A stretch of 35,651 bases of DNA from Klebsiella ornithinolytica NBRC 105727 = ATCC 31898 (GTDB taxonomy: Bacteria > Pseudomonadota > Gammaproteobacteria > Enterobacterales > Enterobacteriaceae): assembly GCF_001598295.1 (NCBI RefSeq), contig NZ_BCYR01000020.1, forward strand, positions 1 through 35,651. Direction: 5' to 3'. Shown here one piece after another: positions 34,543 to 35,651 of this stretch. Below the pieces are notes generated by a model. It worked only from the letters and a program-made list of their open reading frames with translations, did not search any database and was not told the origin of the DNA. A program made the position numbers and the translations under genes. Numbering within the stretch: the stretch's first letter is position 1; each line of letters opens with the position of its first letter.

Positions 34543-35461
34543 TCCGTTAACCGCCATCCTGGACGCACAGCCCTTTATTTTGCTGGACGGCGCGATGGCG
34601 ACGGAGCTGGAAGCGCGCGGCTGCAATCTTGCCGACAGCCTGTGGTCGGCGAAAGTGCTGGTCGACAACCCGGAACTTATCCGCGAAGTCCATCTGGATT
34701 ACTTTCGCGCCGGTGCGCAGGTGGCGATTACCGCCAGCTATCAGGCTACTCCGGCGGGGTTTGCCGCCCGCGGGCTGGATGAAGCGCAGTCGAAGGCGCT
34801 GATCGGTAAAAGCGTTGAACTGGCGCGCAAGGCACGGGAAGCGTATCTGGCGGAGAACCCGCAGGCGGGCACGCTGCTGGTTGCCGGTTCAGTCGGGCCG
34901 TACGGCGCGTTCCTGGCGGACGGTTCGGAGTATCGTGGCGATTATGTCCGTAGCCACGAAGAGTTTCAGGCGTTCCACCGTCCGCGGGTGGAAGCGCTGC
35001 TCGACGCCGGGGCCGATCTGCTGGCCTGTGAAACCATGCCCGGCTTTGCCGAGATTAAGGCGCTGGCTGAGCTGTTGAGTACCTATCCTCGTGCGCGGGC
35101 GTGGTTCTCGTTTACCCTGCGTGATGCGCAGCATCTCAGCGACGGGACGCCGCTGCGGGAAGTGATTTCCATACTGGCAAACTACCCGCAGATTGTGGCG
35201 CTGGGCATTAACTGTATTGCGCTGGAAGAGACCACCGCGGCGCTGGAGCATCTGCATAGCCTGACGGCGCTGCCGCTGGTGGTCTACCCCAACTCCGGCG
35301 AGCATTATGACCCGGTGAGCAAAACCTGGCATCACCACGGCGAAGCGTGTGAAACGCTGGCGGGATATTTACCTCGATGGCTGGCCGCAGGGGCGAAGCT
35401 GATTGGCGGCTGTTGCCGGACGACGCCGAAGGATATTGCTGAGCTGAACGCGCAGCGCTGA
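34529..35461 (+). CDS. mmuM: Homocysteine S-methyltransferase
   Basis: A 310-residue cytosolic enzyme that uses S-methylmethionine (or S-adenosylmethionine) to methylate homocysteine, giving two methionines. The zinc ligands are visible as the Cys of GINCIALEE (about 229) and the Cys pair of IGGCCRTTP near residue 295. The N-terminal [14 protein letters not shown] is the usual family start. The length equals E. coli MmuM. Translation is coupled to mmuP through the 14-bp overlap. REP elements follow directly. Confidence 0.97.
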   Translation: MSQNNPLTAILDAQPFILLDGAMATELEARGCNLADSLWSAKVLVDNPELIREVHLDYFRAGAQVAITASYQATPAGFAARGLDEAQSKALIGKSVELARKAREAYLAENPQAGTLLVAGSVGPYGAFLADGSEYRGDYVRSHEEFQAFHRPRVEALLDAGADLLACETMPGFAEIKALAELLSTYPRARAWFSFTLRDAQHLSDGTPLREVISILANYPQIVALGINCIALEETTAALEHLHSLTALPLVVYPNSGEHYDPVSKTWHHHGEACETLAGYLPRWLAAGAKLIGGCCRTTPKDIAELNAQR

Positions 35462-35466
35462 GTGGG

Positions 35467-35651
35467 CGCCGGGTGGCGCTGCGCTTACCCGGCCTACAAG
35501 GTATCCGAACTCCCATGCGCAGATGGCGCTGCGCTTACCCGGTCTACAAGGTATCCGAACTCCCATGCGCAGGTGGCGCTTTGCTTACCCGACCGGCAAG
35601 GTATCCGAACCGTAGGCCGGGTAAGGCGTAAGCCGCCACCCGGCATCCGTC
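35467..35651. repeat. REP/BIME cluster with three 50-bp tandem units
   Basis: The core TGGCGCTGCGCTTACCCGG starts at 35474 and 35524, with a variant copy at 35574, so the period is exactly 50 bp. Each core is followed by a shared CAAGGTATCCGAAC segment. A reverse-oriented REP (GTAGGCCGGGTAAGGCGTAA...) at 35612-35644 completes a bacterial interspersed mosaic element. These are typical 3' stabilisers and gyrase/IHF sites after operons, here after mmuPM. Confidence 0.9.

Noticed and set aside
35467..35651. CRISPR array
   Set aside because: Repeats of 50-bp period with REP cores and nearly identical spacers; no unique spacers and no cas genes.

Overview
The window is chromosomal DNA of an enterobacterium in the Klebsiella/Raoultella group. 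The evidence is a syntenic phoE-proB-proA-thrW block (read here as phoE on + and proBA and thrW on -), a PhoE porin of the Klebsiella type, a GC-rich backbone, and REP elements of the enterobacterial type. The species cannot be fixed from the sequence alone.

Layout. Positions 1-3750 are the integrase end of a mobile island inserted at the 3' end of the tRNA-Thr(CGU) gene thrW (3863-3938). A P4-type tyrosine integrase is followed without a gap by an AT-rich two-gene cassette, an ABC-type ATPase plus an HNH nuclease, that looks like a Septu (PtuAB-like) anti-phage system. About 600 bp of dyad-rich non-coding island DNA follows. Between thrW and proA sits a second AT-rich insert, a three-gene gtr-type operon (flippase, bactoprenol glycosyltransferase, polytopic glycosyltransferase) that probably modifies a surface polysaccharide. 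Then come proA and proB (proline synthesis), and phoE with PhoB sites.

Positions 12000-21900 are accessory metabolism: an NlpC/P60 lipoprotein, then an organosulfur module. That module has a LysR regulator, a sulfonate/nitrate-type binding protein, a fused double permease broken by an in-frame TGA, an ATPase, and an arylsulfotransferase-like protein with a C-terminal thioredoxin-like domain and no signal peptide. Next are an AraC regulator divergent from a TauE/SafE (TSUP) exporter, and a HAD phosphatase.

Positions 21900-25650 hold a phosphonate-type transporter, phnCDE1E2. It has a good PhoB box before phnC, and another candidate precedes the convergent HAD gene, so with phoE three transcription units here may belong to the Pho regulon. 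Positions 25750-28830 are a four-gene polar amino-acid ABC transporter. Positions 29359-32912 are a compact ethanolamine operon (eat-eutB-eutC) with no microcompartment genes in view. Divergent to it is mmuP-mmuM (S-methylmethionine uptake and methionine salvage) with a MetJ-box-like promoter, followed by a REP/BIME cluster at the right end.

Overall the region is a nutrient-scavenging block (P, S, N, methionine) beside a tRNA-anchored hotspot that carries defence and surface-modification genes. Positions, motifs and repeats were read from the sequence; family names rest on motif recognition without a database search.
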